NCBI RefSeq assembly: GCF_003977595.1 | Contig: NZ_RYYR01000024.1 | Coordinates: forward strand, 1-60,473 | Direction: 5' to 3' | DNA length: 60,473 nt | From: Lysinibacillus antri | GTDB lineage: Bacteria > Bacillota > Bacilli > Bacillales_A > Planococcaceae | Shown: in pieces, positions 46,281 to 55,666 of the stretch | How positions within the stretch are numbered: the first letter of the stretch is position 1 | Layout: each line of letters opens with the position of its first letter | Notes under the pieces: generated by a model | Database searches by the model: none | The model's input: only the letters and a program-made list of their open reading frames with translations | What the model was told of the DNA's origin: nothing | Position numbers and translations under genes: made by a program

Positions 46281-47762
46281 GTGGGCAAAACAGTGGGTAT
46301 TTTGGGAGCTGGGATTGGTGGTTTAATGGCAGGAGCTTTTTTAGCTGTTAATGGCTATCAAGTAAGTGTATTTGAAAAAGCAACGACTGTAGGGGGTTCT
46401 GCTGGCTGGTATCATCGAAAAGGACGTCGCTTTCCAACCGGTGCAACACTGGCATTTGGATTAGAGGAACATGGTTTGCTACAAAACCTTTTAGCACAAT
46501 TGCAAATTGAATTAGAAATCGAAAACCTCGATCACCCAATGGATGTAATTTTAAAGGATCGAAAAATTTCTATTTATCAAGATACAAAGCGCTGGAATGA
46601 GGAATTACAGTTAGCTTTTCCAGAAAAGAGTAAAGAAGTTCAACAATTTTGGGACGAGCTGACCTTCCTAGGTGAAAGCGTACATAGCGTAACTGCGTCG
46701 GGTGTCTCCTTGCCAATTCGTCACTTTACTGATCTTGGTAAAATGCCGCAATACTTAATTACCCATCCACTCTCACTACTGCGTTTAGGGCGCTATGCTA
46801 GTTGGACGGTAGAAGATTTGCTACGTAAGCATGAGTTGGCTTCCTATGTTCCATTAAGAAGTTTTTTAAATGCACAACTGCTAGATGCAGCTCAAACGGA
46901 TATAACGGAGGCGGCATTATTACCTTCTAGTCTTGCCTTAACAATTTATAGAAGAGGAAGCTTTCATGTGAAAAATGGTATAGGGCAGCTAAGCCAGGTG
47001 TTAGCTGATAAAATTCGCGAGTGTGGTGGTGAAATCTATCTATCCTCACCTGTGAGCAGTCTTCGTTACGATAATAATAGCAAGGACTGGCATATAACGA
47101 GTAAAAAGCATTCCTCCTTCTATGATTTCGTTATTAATAATACAGGCGTCTCTTTTGGACCTGGTACAAGTCATGCCGATCACAACCAATCTTTGTGGGG
47201 GGCATTTCGAATTGATGCCGTTTTACATAAAAGTGTTTGGCAAAAGGAATTAAACGAAATGGTCCTCCCTTTTGCATTTCAAATTGCAACGGATTCTGCC
47301 GGGGAAGAGATTAAGCAAGCTATTGATGGCCCAATCTATATTACGTTTCAACAGACAAACAACCAAAAAGGCGAAATCATTGAAGATGAAATAACAATGA
47401 CTTGTTCCGTACATATACACAATCAAGTATGGCTTTCCTATTCGAAAGATGTGTATGAAGAAAAAAAGAGGCAATTAACAAACGCAATTTTAACTGAAAT
47501 TGAAGAAGTGGTAGCTGTGAGGGAATACCTTCAATATGCAATAGCGGGCACTCCGTTGACCTATCAACGTTATGTTGGAAAAGCAGGGGTCGGTGGTTTT
47601 CCTCTAACTATAACAAATGCAATTTTAAAGCCTAAAAGTGTAAGGTCCTCACACCCAAATCTGTACTTGGTAGGAGAACAATCATTCCCTGGTCCAGGTA
47701 CATTATCTGCAGGATTAAGTGGGTATCATGCCGCAAGAATCATAATAAATAATAAGAAATAA
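46281..47762 (+). CDS. FAD oxidoreductase, phytoene-desaturase-like
   Basis: A 493-residue enzyme with an N-terminal Rossmann FAD motif (GILGAGIGGLMAG, then VFEKATTVGGSAGW) and a C-terminal FAD motif (LYLVGEQSFPGPGTLSAGLSG). This resembles the CrtN/CrtI-type and CRTISO-like desaturase family. No other carotenoid genes are beside it, so a carotenoid role is not established. AAGGGTGG precedes GTG 46281. Ten bases before a second FAD enzyme, so the two are co-transcribed. Confidence 0.8.
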   Translation: MGKTVGILGAGIGGLMAGAFLAVNGYQVSVFEKATTVGGSAGWYHRKGRRFPTGATLAFGLEEHGLLQNLLAQLQIELEIENLDHPMDVILKDRKISIYQDTKRWNEELQLAFPEKSKEVQQFWDELTFLGESVHSVTASGVSLPIRHFTDLGKMPQYLITHPLSLLRLGRYASWTVEDLLRKHELASYVPLRSFLNAQLLDAAQTDITEAALLPSSLALTIYRRGSFHVKNGIGQLSQVLADKIRECGGEIYLSSPVSSLRYDNNSKDWHITSKKHSSFYDFVINNTGVSFGPGTSHADHNQSLWGAFRIDAVLHKSVWQKELNEMVLPFAFQIATDSAGEEIKQAIDGPIYITFQQTNNQKGEIIEDEITMTCSVHIHNQVWLSYSKDVYEEKKRQLTNAILTEIEEVVAVREYLQYAIAGTPLTYQRYVGKAGVGGFPLTITNAILKPKSVRSSHPNLYLVGEQSFPGPGTLSAGLSGYHAARIIINNKK

Positions 47763-47771
47763 GGGGAGTGG

Positions 47772-48782
47772 ATGATGTTGCAAGAGGTAGATATTTTAAT
47801 TGTTGGAGCAGGAATAAGTGGGTTAATGGCAGCGGAAAAACTAAAAGAAAATAGTGACAAAACAGTATTGCTCATTGATAAAAGTCGTAGCCCTGGAGGT
47901 CGATTGGCTACGAGGAGGATTGAGCAAGGGAAGTTTGATCATGGAGCGCAGTTTTTTACGGTGCGTAGTAATATTTTTAAGGAAAAAGTTCAAAAATGGG
48001 TGGAGCAAGGCTGGGTCTTTCCTTGGTTTTCAAAAGAGCATCCACGTTATGCCTCTGTAAACGGAATGAATCAATTAGCTAAACATTTAGCTCACTCTCA
48101 TAAAGTAGAGTACAATCTTTTGGCAGAAACGGTAGCTGTTCAAGAAAATGGAGACTATGTTGTGACAATGAGAGATTTAATGAATAATACAAGTCGGTCG
48201 ATCCGAGCGAAATCTATCATAATGACTTGCCCCACACCGCAAGTTCTTCAAATTCTTCAGCGTAGTCAATATGAGATTGATCAGGAGGACTTCCAACAGC
48301 TAGCAGACGTTTCTTATACGAATTGCCTCACACTGCTATTGTCAATGAAAGATGATTTTGCATTACAAAATGAGTATCTTTATGAACCGGTTCCTGGTGT
48401 AATTGCTTGGATTGCAGATAATCGACAAAAAGGGATTAGTCAAGAAAGTTCAGTTACTGTCCATCTGGATCCCCAATGGTCCATAACACATTTTGAAAAG
48501 AGCGATACAGAGATTTTGAAAGAAATTATGCCTCACTTACAAGTAGTATTTGCGGATAGAACAGAGTGGGATATTCCTTATCAAGTTAAGCGTTGGCGTT
48601 ATGCACAAGCATATAACTTAATTAAAGCACCGTACTTAGATGTTAATCCGCATCATCCGTTTGTTATTTGTGGCGATGCATTTTCAAGTATAAAAGGAGA
48701 CGTTGCTTCAAAGATTGAAAATGCTGCTTTATCAGGTATATATACTGCTGATTACTTATCCAAAGAAAAATGCGTTTTGTAA
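47772..48782 (+). CDS. FAD oxidoreductase, renalase-like
   Basis: A 336-residue flavoprotein. VDILIVGAGISGLMAAEKL is the FAD-binding start, and the SPGGRLATRR with FDHGAQFFTV segments match renalase-like amine-oxidase-fold proteins. The C-terminal VICGDAFSSIKGDVASKIENA binds flavin. Bacterial renalases oxidise isomeric dihydronicotinamides; that activity is inferred. Start ATG 47772 follows AAGGGGA; ATG 47775 is equally possible. Co-transcribed with the upstream FAD enzyme. The 250 bases after it hold no gene, only a terminator for the convergent gene near 48970-49003. Confidence 0.8.
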   Translation: MMLQEVDILIVGAGISGLMAAEKLKENSDKTVLLIDKSRSPGGRLATRRIEQGKFDHGAQFFTVRSNIFKEKVQKWVEQGWVFPWFSKEHPRYASVNGMNQLAKHLAHSHKVEYNLLAETVAVQENGDYVVTMRDLMNNTSRSIRAKSIIMTCPTPQVLQILQRSQYEIDQEDFQQLADVSYTNCLTLLLSMKDDFALQNEYLYEPVPGVIAWIADNRQKGISQESSVTVHLDPQWSITHFEKSDTEILKEIMPHLQVVFADRTEWDIPYQVKRWRYAQAYNLIKAPYLDVNPHHPFVICGDAFSSIKGDVASKIENAALSGIYTADYLSKEKCVL

Positions 48783-48969
48783 GGTAGTTTCAAAAAAAAC
48801 AAACGCTTATTGTACAGATAATGTATAACGTTTGTACATACTTGGTATATCGCCAAGGATAGGATGTTTTATAAAGTGTTCATTTGTATGGTTCCATCAT
48901 GATTTGTGTGTAGAGGACCACGAACTACTAGATCATGGTGTTTCATCCGGATTGTTCGCGTAGAAAGTT

Positions 48970-49003
48970 AAATAGAAAACGCGGCCTACTACTGTAAGCC
49001 GCG
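48970..49003 (-). terminator. Terminator of DUF1643-like gene
   Basis: Read leftward, CGCGGC pairs with GCCGCG and is followed by TTTTCTATTT. Confidence 0.7.
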
Positions 49004-49036
49004 AATATATTCAAAAACAGCAATGGCCATATTAAA

Positions 49037-49663
49037 TTATGGTTGAATACTGGATTTAATTTCTGTTTGATATGCATGTACTAGCTGTTCAATCCGTTCT
49101 GAGTTTGTAGGACCTTTTGGGCTAGGATGATAATATTCATTATCTTTAGATAATACACCAAAGTAGGGTATGCCACTTTCCTCAATTAACTCTAACCACT
49201 TCTTTTTTTCTAACTCATAATACCCAGAATTTTTACCTCGTTCTACGCCCCATCCAATTAAAATCCAAGGATGACGTTGAATTTCACTTAAAGAAGGTCG
49301 CGTGATCGTTGGGTAGTTACCTGTAGATTTTAATGATTCAAATAAGGCAATCGCTTCTTTTCCAATCGTGTTCCGTACATACAACAAGTTGTAGATGTAA
49401 AATCTGCCGTTTAGTTTAGTGTGTGTTCTTTGCATAAATTTCACAAGCTGTTTCATAGTGCGATCAAGATTTACTTCATCTGTATGTGCTCCAGTTTGAA
49501 AAAGCTTCCGTCTTGCTTCTCCCTTTAACTCGGCAGAACCAGGATTCAACATAACTGCGGCACCGAGGGATTGACTAGAAGTTCCAAACTGAATGTACGT
49601 ATTTGTACGATAAATTTCGTTACCAATTTGTTGAAATGTTGCAATCGCTTTCACATTTACCAA
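49037..49663 (-). CDS. DUF1643-like protein
   Basis: A 208-residue cytoplasmic protein. The pattern AAVMLNPGSAE, a central YIYNLLYVRN, WILIGWGVERG and SKDNEYYHPSPKG is that of DUF1643-type proteins, which have no proven activity. TTG 49663 lies nine bases after GGGGG; GTG 49654 is in frame. Monocistronic. The ~240 bases upstream (49664-49903) are AT-rich and contain only promoter-like sequence for the divergent DUF2087 gene. Confidence 0.6.
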   Translation of the reverse strand: MVNVKAIATFQQIGNEIYRTNTYIQFGTSSQSLGAAVMLNPGSAELKGEARRKLFQTGAHTDEVNLDRTMKQLVKFMQRTHTKLNGRFYIYNLLYVRNTIGKEAIALFESLKSTGNYPTITRPSLSEIQRHPWILIGWGVERGKNSGYYELEKKKWLELIEESGIPYFGVLSKDNEYYHPSPKGPTNSERIEQLVHAYQTEIKSSIQP

Positions 49664-49903
49664 ATAGCTTTACCCCCATGTAAAATGTAGTGTTCTTCAT
49701 AATATTCTTTACAAAGGGAAAATAGTCGTTCGGTATTTTTATATATTTAAACTTTTTTGTCGTAAGGAGATTTGCGTTAAGCTTTATTGACAAAAAATAA
49801 ACGTTTTGATAAATTGTTAGTTAAATGAACAAACTAAATAATTATATGTTTGTATATTTTAAAACGATTAAATAAGTTGTTTGTAATAAGGAGTTGTCAA
49901 CAC

Positions 49904-50659
49904 ATGAACCAATTAGAATCATTTTGGAATGCATCATTAGATGAAATGAAGCGCGGCTATGTAGAGGATAAAAATCAATATACATGCCTGTTATGTGGAG
50001 AGCATGTTGAAAAGGGAGTTATTTATCCAAAAGACGATGTTTATTATGAGGCAAAACGTTATATCCGTTTACATATTGAACAAACACACGGCTCCGTATT
50101 CGACTATTTGCTTGGTCTAGATAAAAAATTAACAGGCTTAACCGAACATCAAACAATGTTACTTCGCCATTTTTATGAAGGGAAAAGTGATAAAGAAGTA
50201 CAAGAAGATATGGGAATTGGTAGTAGCTCAACGATTCGTCATCATCGTTTTGTTTTAAAAGAGAAGGAGAGACAGGCGAAAACAACGCTTGCCATTATGG
50301 AGTTACTAAAGGAAAAAGATCAATATGCGCCAGCTTTTGTTGCACCACATAAACATGCGACAATGGTGGATGATCGCTATGCCGTGACAACGGAAGAGCA
50401 GGAAAAAATATTGGAAAAGTATTTTACTGACGGATTAACAGGATCATTAAATAAATTCCCACCAAAAGAAAAACAACGCGTTGTCGTGTTGCGTGCGATT
50501 GCAGCACGACTCAAGGGAAATGTTAATTATACAGAGAAAGAACTAAATGAAGTATTAAAGGGAATTTATGAAGACTATGTGTTAATTAGACGTTACTTAA
50601 TTGAATATGGACTGCTCGACCGGAAAGCTGATGGAAGTGCCTATTGGGTAAAAAAATAG
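49904..50659 (+). CDS. Zinc-finger/HTH DUF2087 regulator
   Basis: A 251-residue protein. The N-terminus shows a zinc-finger-like set (CLLCGEHVEKG with RLHIEQTHG, i.e. CxxC...HxxxxH at about 29-70). The middle is LuxR-type HTH-like (LTEHQTMLLRHFYEGKSDKEVQEDMGIGSSSTIRHH). The end is DUF2087 (LNKFPPKEKQRVVVLRAIAARL, LIEYGLLDRKADGSAYW). DUF2087 proteins are presumed transcription regulators. ATG 49904 is preceded by AAGGAG. Followed 17 bases later by a GIY-YIG gene. Confidence 0.82.
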   Translation: MNQLESFWNASLDEMKRGYVEDKNQYTCLLCGEHVEKGVIYPKDDVYYEAKRYIRLHIEQTHGSVFDYLLGLDKKLTGLTEHQTMLLRHFYEGKSDKEVQEDMGIGSSSTIRHHRFVLKEKERQAKTTLAIMELLKEKDQYAPAFVAPHKHATMVDDRYAVTTEEQEKILEKYFTDGLTGSLNKFPPKEKQRVVVLRAIAARLKGNVNYTEKELNEVLKGIYEDYVLIRRYLIEYGLLDRKADGSAYWVKK

Positions 50660-50676
50660 AAAGAGAGTGTTGCAAG

Positions 50677-51021
50677 ATGGATAGAAAAAAAGAGTTGAAA
50701 CAACAGTATCAAGAAATAGAAGTCATTGCAGGAATCTATCAAATTAAAAACAATACCAATGGAAAGGTATTGGTTGAAAGTACACGTAATTTAAAAACGA
50801 TTAATGGGGTTAAATTTACTCTCAATAATAATACGCATTTTAATAAACAATTGCAGGCTGAGTGGAATGAATTTGGTAAAGATGCATTTACGATCGAAGT
50901 GTTAGAGGCGTTAAAAAAGGATGAAAGCGATCCTTATTTTAATGAAAAGGAGTCCTTAAAAAACCTAGAACAAAAATGGCTTGATCAACTCCAACCTTTT
51001 GGAGAGCGAGGATATAACTGA
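50677..51021 (+). CDS. GIY-YIG-type protein
   Basis: A 114-residue GIY-YIG-fold protein. GIYQIKNNTNGKVLVEST gives the GIY half; the YIG tyrosine position reads VLV, so one catalytic tyrosine is altered. The rest (NKQLQAEWNEFGKDAFTIEVLE and a terminal EQKWLDQLQPFGERGYN) is typical of single-domain members found beside DUF2087 genes in Bacillales. Start ATG 50677 follows AAGAGAG. Function and nuclease activity uncertain. Co-transcribed with DUF2087. Confidence 0.78.
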   Translation: MDRKKELKQQYQEIEVIAGIYQIKNNTNGKVLVESTRNLKTINGVKFTLNNNTHFNKQLQAEWNEFGKDAFTIEVLEALKKDESDPYFNEKESLKNLEQKWLDQLQPFGERGYN

Positions 51022-51030
51022 TTTGCGTAG

Positions 51031-51056
51031 CGCCTTGATTTATCAAAGGCGTTTTT
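51031..51056 (+). terminator. DUF2087/GIY-YIG operon terminator
   Basis: CGCCTTGAT pairs with ATCAAAGGCG (one-base bulge), followed by TTTTT. Confidence 0.85.
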
Positions 51057-51223
51057 GTGTTTGTCCTTATATCAATTGACCTAAGCCCCTCCCAATTTTT
51101 TTAAAAAACTTTTGGGAAAATGGGCGTAAGTAAATGACAAATTATTTTTTATCTCAATCATGATGCATTCAATCGGCTAGTAATATATAGAGACATTAGA
51201 TGTAGGAAGGAGTGTACGACCTT

Positions 51224-52234
51224 TTGACAATACTCCGCTTGCTGTTCGTTGCTCTATGTGTTTTACTGGTTGGTTGTGAGGAATGGGAGGAAGAAATAGC
51301 CGTTGAAGTGGAAGAAACAGTGGCACCAGAAGAAGTTGTTCTTGTAAATGTCGAGCCTGAAATTGTAGCTGCAAATGAAGAAATTAAACTTCTAGATAAT
51401 GGATGCTATAGTAATGAGGTTTTTATTGCGGAAGAGGAAACATGTACTTTGCTGATTGATTGTATTGATATCGATTCTTGTATTGAATGGGGAAATGAAG
51501 TTCTAGTGGAATTGGAGCGAGAGTATGGGTCACTGGTAATCGAAGAATCTGTTGCAACAGGTGAAGAAGGAATCACCGTACTGAATACATATGATGTTGA
51601 TCTGGATGAAGAAGTAATCTATACAAATGATGATATATCAGAAGAAGAAATGGAATACCACGCGGATTTGTGGTTTAGCTTTAGCTGGCTTATACCAGAA
51701 GAAAATCGAAAAGAAATTAATCGATTTGAAGTTTTTGAAAGTGGCGATACATTAGCATACGTGTCACTTCATGATGCACACGATGAAAGTTGGACGCTTG
51801 CAATGAACAATAAAAATATTGAGTTGGCATCGGAAACATTGGTCACGTATTTACATGAATACGCCCATTTTTTATCTTTAAACCAATCGCAACTAGATTA
51901 TTGGGCGGATGAAGAAGGGTGTGAAGGGATCTATTTACAAGATTCAGGGTGTTTCTATAAAGACGCCTATATTACAGATTTTTATATACAGTTTTGGCAT
52001 ACACCGGGCAATGGTGAGCTAGACGAATATTTCGTATCGGATTATGCAAAGGTTTCTCCTGAAGAAGATTTCTCGGAGTCTTTTGCCCATTTTGTATTAA
52101 CTCAAACTCCAACAAGTGACACGGTAGTAGAAGAAAAGCTTCAATTTTTTTATCAGTATGATGAACTGGTACAATTGCGAACGGATATAATCGCTCGTAT
52201 GGCAACATGGCTAGTGAGAAGCGTGGAGCTTTAA
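51224..52234 (+). CDS. Acidic lipoprotein zinc metallopeptidase
   Basis: A 336-residue secreted lipoprotein. Signal peptide (ILRLLFVALCVLLVGC) with lipobox LVGC near residue 15-18, then a strongly Glu/Val-rich stretch. The catalytic motif is HEYAH (His211-Glu212-His215). Downstream FVSDYAKVSPEEDFSESFAHF supplies a likely third ligand (Glu in ESFA), the pattern of gluzincin-type extracellular proteases. Six or more cysteines could form disulfides. TTG 51224 is preceded by AGGAAGGAG; GTG 51212 overlaps that site. Substrate unknown. Monocistronic. Confidence 0.8.
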   Translation: MTILRLLFVALCVLLVGCEEWEEEIAVEVEETVAPEEVVLVNVEPEIVAANEEIKLLDNGCYSNEVFIAEEETCTLLIDCIDIDSCIEWGNEVLVELEREYGSLVIEESVATGEEGITVLNTYDVDLDEEVIYTNDDISEEEMEYHADLWFSFSWLIPEENRKEINRFEVFESGDTLAYVSLHDAHDESWTLAMNNKNIELASETLVTYLHEYAHFLSLNQSQLDYWADEEGCEGIYLQDSGCFYKDAYITDFYIQFWHTPGNGELDEYFVSDYAKVSPEEDFSESFAHFVLTQTPTSDTVVEEKLQFFYQYDELVQLRTDIIARMATWLVRSVEL

Positions 52235-52466
52235 TAATAGAAAAAAGGAGATTCCACAGGTTGAAATCTCCAAAATTTGAGATATAAGTGATGGGTCATT
52301 GGTGGCACTTCAATTATGAGGTGTTGTGGGATGTGTTTTGGTTTAAGAAAGAAGGGAGTACCTTGCAAATATTTTCTCTATGTAATTTTAACATATTCGC
52401 AAATCTAGCAAGAATAATGGACGGTTGCGGATATTCTCAAAATTTGATGGATTATTCTTGGAAAAT

Positions 52467-52502
52467 AAAACTCCCTACAGCAAATTGCAATGGGGAGTTT
52501 TT
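52467..52502. terminator. Bidirectional terminator
   Basis: AAAACTCCC pairs with GGGGAGTTTT between the convergent metallopeptidase and hydrolase genes. The preceding 52235-52466 is non-coding, with a weak hairpin at 52247-52271. Confidence 0.8.
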
Positions 52503-52529
52503 GCTTGTATATAATTTTATTGTCGTTGA

Positions 52530-53813
52530 TTATTTATTTTTAATAAATTTTTCAATTAGTGGTAAAAGCTCTTCGTGTAATGGTAATGATGGGTCACTAT
52601 AAGTAGCAAAGTTCGCTGCACGGTCTTGTGGAGCCTCTTTTAGTACGTGATTCATGCCTTCGATATACACAAGTTCTGTTGCAGCAGTACCAAGAGTTTC
52701 TGCATCCTTTTCATTTGTTTGTAAATCTGTTGTTCCTTGAATAATAAGCGTAGGGTTGTTTAATTGTTTCAGTTCTTCAGTTGGATTGTATTTAATCCAA
52801 GAAGCTAGGTAAGGCTGATTTGGCACGGCAAACATCATTTGTAGATCATTCGATATTTCCTCAACAATTTCACCATTTTTAATTTTGCTAATAATTTCTT
52901 TACTCTCTTCCAACAGTGCAGGGGATACTTGAGCACTTAGTTGTTCAATTAGTACTTCATCTATTGCGCGGCCAGTACCTGCAATTAATGTTAGTGTATC
53001 TACTGCTTCATCTTGGGCAGCTAATGTTCCCAGTAATGCACCTTCACTATGACCAATCACATGTACAGACGTAAAAGATGGTTGCGCCTTTACGTATGCA
53101 ATAATGCTCGCTACATCATTCGCAAAAGTATCGATTGTCACATCAGTAGGATTTTTTACTAATGCCGTATTATCACCTAGACCGCGTTTATCATATCGGA
53201 TTGTGGCAATGTTGTTTTCTGCTAATTGTTCGGCTAACATTTTTAAACTATTATTGCTTAACCCTAAAGTTGAATTTCCATTTTTATCAGTCGGACCACT
53301 TCCAGCAATAATAATGGCAACTGGCGAAGGTTCCCCATTTGCAGCAGGTTGTAGAGCAACTTTTAACTCTCCGTCCTTAACTGGAATAGAAACTTCTTTA
53401 TATGTTACTTCTTCTGCATCACTTCCATCGTTAGGAATAAATGTAACAGGGAAGGTTGCGCCACTTTGTGTAAATGTCCCCTCGATTTTTCCATCAGCTA
53501 ATGTGCCTTTAATAACCATTTTTTGTCCTTGTACATTCACCGTAATATCAACAGTATCGCCGTTATAGCGGAGTGTTTCGATTGGGAAGTTCTTAAGCCC
53601 TTGGATTGGTACTGAAAATGTTCCTTTTGCTTCTTCAAGGGAAATATTAATTACTAGTGGTGATTGTGGAACTTCAATTGTACCAGTCCATTCACCTAAA
53701 AATTGTGTGTTCACTGTTTGTTCCTCCTGTTTTTTAGAATTATTTTCTTGTGTACTTGAGCAACCAGCTAATAAGGCGATTGCCGTCAAACAAATGACTA
53801 ACCATCTTTTCAT
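52530..53813 (-). CDS. Lipoprotein alpha/beta hydrolase
   Basis: A 427-residue secreted hydrolase. Lipobox LAGC at residues 15-18, a beta-rich N-terminal domain (about 38-130, with GEWTGTIEVPQ), then an alpha/beta hydrolase (about 145-427). Catalytic Ser in the elbow GHSEG, Asp in QGTTDLQT, His in EGMNHVLK. The oxyanion segment is IIIAGSGPTDKNG. Likely an esterase on the outer membrane face. AAGGAG precedes ATG 53813. Thirteen bases downstream of the XRE regulator, so likely controlled with it. Confidence 0.88.
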   Translation of the reverse strand: MKRWLVICLTAIALLAGCSSTQENNSKKQEEQTVNTQFLGEWTGTIEVPQSPLVINISLEEAKGTFSVPIQGLKNFPIETLRYNGDTVDITVNVQGQKMVIKGTLADGKIEGTFTQSGATFPVTFIPNDGSDAEEVTYKEVSIPVKDGELKVALQPAANGEPSPVAIIIAGSGPTDKNGNSTLGLSNNSLKMLAEQLAENNIATIRYDKRGLGDNTALVKNPTDVTIDTFANDVASIIAYVKAQPSFTSVHVIGHSEGALLGTLAAQDEAVDTLTLIAGTGRAIDEVLIEQLSAQVSPALLEESKEIISKIKNGEIVEEISNDLQMMFAVPNQPYLASWIKYNPTEELKQLNNPTLIIQGTTDLQTNEKDAETLGTAATELVYIEGMNHVLKEAPQDRAANFATYSDPSLPLHEELLPLIEKFIKNK

Positions 53814-53826
53814 ACAAAAAAACTCC

Positions 53827-54936
53827 TTATGATAAATTCAATTGATGTTTAAGATTTAAAATCAATGCTTTAAAATCTGGACGATCATGAAGTGGGGCTA
53901 GTAAAGGTTGATCCATTACTCCTGCTAAAATATCCTTTTTAATCGAGGCTTCATCTCGAGGAGTAAATTCAGCAATTGCCAACTCTTTCTTCATCCAGTT
54001 TTCTAGTAAATCAAAATAAGAATCACCCTTTAAATAAATAGGGAAAGTCAGGCTACTACATAAACGGCCATAGTGTTTCAGCATTTGCATCGCATCGTCA
54101 GGTCGTTGCTGCATCATATAGCCGTAAGCTGCTTTGATATAAAAAACGAGAGCACAATTTACATTTATTTTTTCAATGTTAAAGTGATTAATCAGAATTT
54201 CCATCCGTTTTACCGTTTCGTCATAATGCTCGCTGTTATCTACTTCTAGCATTAGGGAATCTGTAGCGCTGGCGAGTAATCCCATGACATGCTGATAAAT
54301 ACTAATCTGAAGAGTTTCACGTGCTTTTTCAGGTCGGGCTAGCATTGTATGAGCCGTTGCAATGATATTATCTGTGCCAAATTGTACTTCCACATCATCC
54401 CCAAGTAGCTCTAATACCTTTTCAGCTTCCCCCATCATTAAGAGCGCGGTTGATTCTACCACTTCAGCTTTATAGACATATTTATAATCCTGTGCATGGC
54501 TTCTTACTCGTTCGCATAATTCAAGGACGCGATTTAATAGTTCTCCCGGTTGTTCGGATTGAGTATGGTAGTTCAAGTAAAGCACTGCGATTTCTAATAG
54601 TAATGGAAAACAGGAATAATACTCCTTTACATAATCTTCTATCTCTTCTTGTACTTCAGAGAATGGACTTGTGCTGAATTTTTGTGCTAGTTGGTTATAC
54701 AATTTTCGTATATTTTCCTCGGTCATCTGAGGTTCATAACCCAGAAGTGAATCAATTGATAAATTAAAAAACGTCGCAAGCTTCGGTAATAGCGTTATAT
54801 CAGGGTAACTAAGTCCAGTTTCCCATTTTGAAACAGCTGCTTTTGATACACCAACATATTGAGCGACCTGTTCTTGTGTAATACCTGCTTCTTTTCGTAG
54901 TGAACTAATCCGACTTGCAAACTGAAAACTTGTCAT
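53827..54936 (-). CDS. XRE-family regulator with helical repeats
   Basis: A 369-residue regulator. N-terminal helix-turn-helix of the XRE/Cro type (about 5-60: ISSLRKEAGITQEQVAQYVGVSKAAVSKWETG). The remaining ~300 residues are helical, TPR-like repeats. Architecture recalls peptide-responsive or growth-phase regulators, but no ligand is known. ATG 54936 is about eight bases after AAAGGG; ATG 54945 is too close to it. Same strand as the hydrolase gene that follows by 13 bases, a likely target or operon partner. Confidence 0.85.
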   Translation of the reverse strand: MTSFQFASRISSLRKEAGITQEQVAQYVGVSKAAVSKWETGLSYPDITLLPKLATFFNLSIDSLLGYEPQMTEENIRKLYNQLAQKFSTSPFSEVQEEIEDYVKEYYSCFPLLLEIAVLYLNYHTQSEQPGELLNRVLELCERVRSHAQDYKYVYKAEVVESTALLMMGEAEKVLELLGDDVEVQFGTDNIIATAHTMLARPEKARETLQISIYQHVMGLLASATDSLMLEVDNSEHYDETVKRMEILINHFNIEKINVNCALVFYIKAAYGYMMQQRPDDAMQMLKHYGRLCSSLTFPIYLKGDSYFDLLENWMKKELAIAEFTPRDEASIKKDILAGVMDQPLLAPLHDRPDFKALILNLKHQLNLS

Positions 54937-55055
54937 GTAACTCATCCCTTTCTATGTCCAGTATATGGGAAGTACATAAGAAAAACGAACGAATGTAAGT
55001 TAACAATGGTTGATTAATTCAACTATAAGTAAATTTTAGTTTGAACACGCAAAAA

Positions 55056-55093
55056 ATCCCCTTCGCCTAATGCGTTGGGGATGTTGTTTTTTA
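55056..55093. terminator. Terminator near thioredoxin gene
   Basis: AATCCCC pairs with TGGGGAT, followed by TTGTTTTTT on the plus strand and A/T-rich on the minus. It may end the leftward thioredoxin transcript. Confidence 0.6.
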
Positions 55094-55185
55094 TTGAATG
55101 TGTGAGATGAGGGTGTTGGGCTAATGTTAATATCGTAAAAGATATTGTAAATTTATATTACCCGCAAAACCTTATTTCATGTCTG

Positions 55186-55500
55186 TTATTTTAATCCATC
55201 AATAAATGTTTCAATTTCTTCTTTCGTTTTACGATCTTTGCTTACAAAACGACCGATTTCCTCGCCGTCTCTAAATACAAGAAAACTTGGAATACCAAAA
55301 ACATCTAGTTGCACACATAAATCAATGAATTCATCACGATCTACTTTTACAAAACGATAATTTGTATATTTTTCTTCAATTGATGGCATAACAGGATCAA
55401 TGAAACGACAATCTCCACACCAGTCTGCTGAAAACATAAAGATTGTTTGACCTTGAGCTTTTAATTGTTCGAATTGTTCGATGGATTGTAAGTTTTCCAT
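55186..55500 (-). CDS. Thioredoxin-like protein (WCGDC)
   Basis: A 104-residue thioredoxin-fold protein with active site WCGDC (Cys28 and Cys31), where classical thioredoxin has WCGPC. The cis-Pro is in FGIPSFLVF and DGEEIGRF is conserved. The Asp at the redox site is like the YtpP/WCGDC group of Bacillales, presumably a thiol-disulfide reductase with its own partners. GGAGG precedes ATG 55500. Monocistronic. Confidence 0.9.
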   Translation of the reverse strand: MENLQSIEQFEQLKAQGQTIFMFSADWCGDCRFIDPVMPSIEEKYTNYRFVKVDRDEFIDLCVQLDVFGIPSFLVFRDGEEIGRFVSKDRKTKEEIETFIDGLK

Positions 55501-55666
55501 TATAAAATACCTCCAAAATTATATTTCCCTTATAGTACCATAATCCCTAATAAGTTAACTTGGAAATTGTTCTACAAATCATAAATTTCCCTTTAACGAA
55601 TCAAATTATTTCAAGTCATGGATTAAAATTTTTCGGACATTCTATTGTTTGAAAGGAGGTTTATTT

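Noticed and set aside
52288..52602. 104-codon ORF between the metallopeptidase and the hydrolase
   Set aside because: It reads through a terminator hairpin and into the end of the opposite-strand hydrolase gene, with no family-like sequence.
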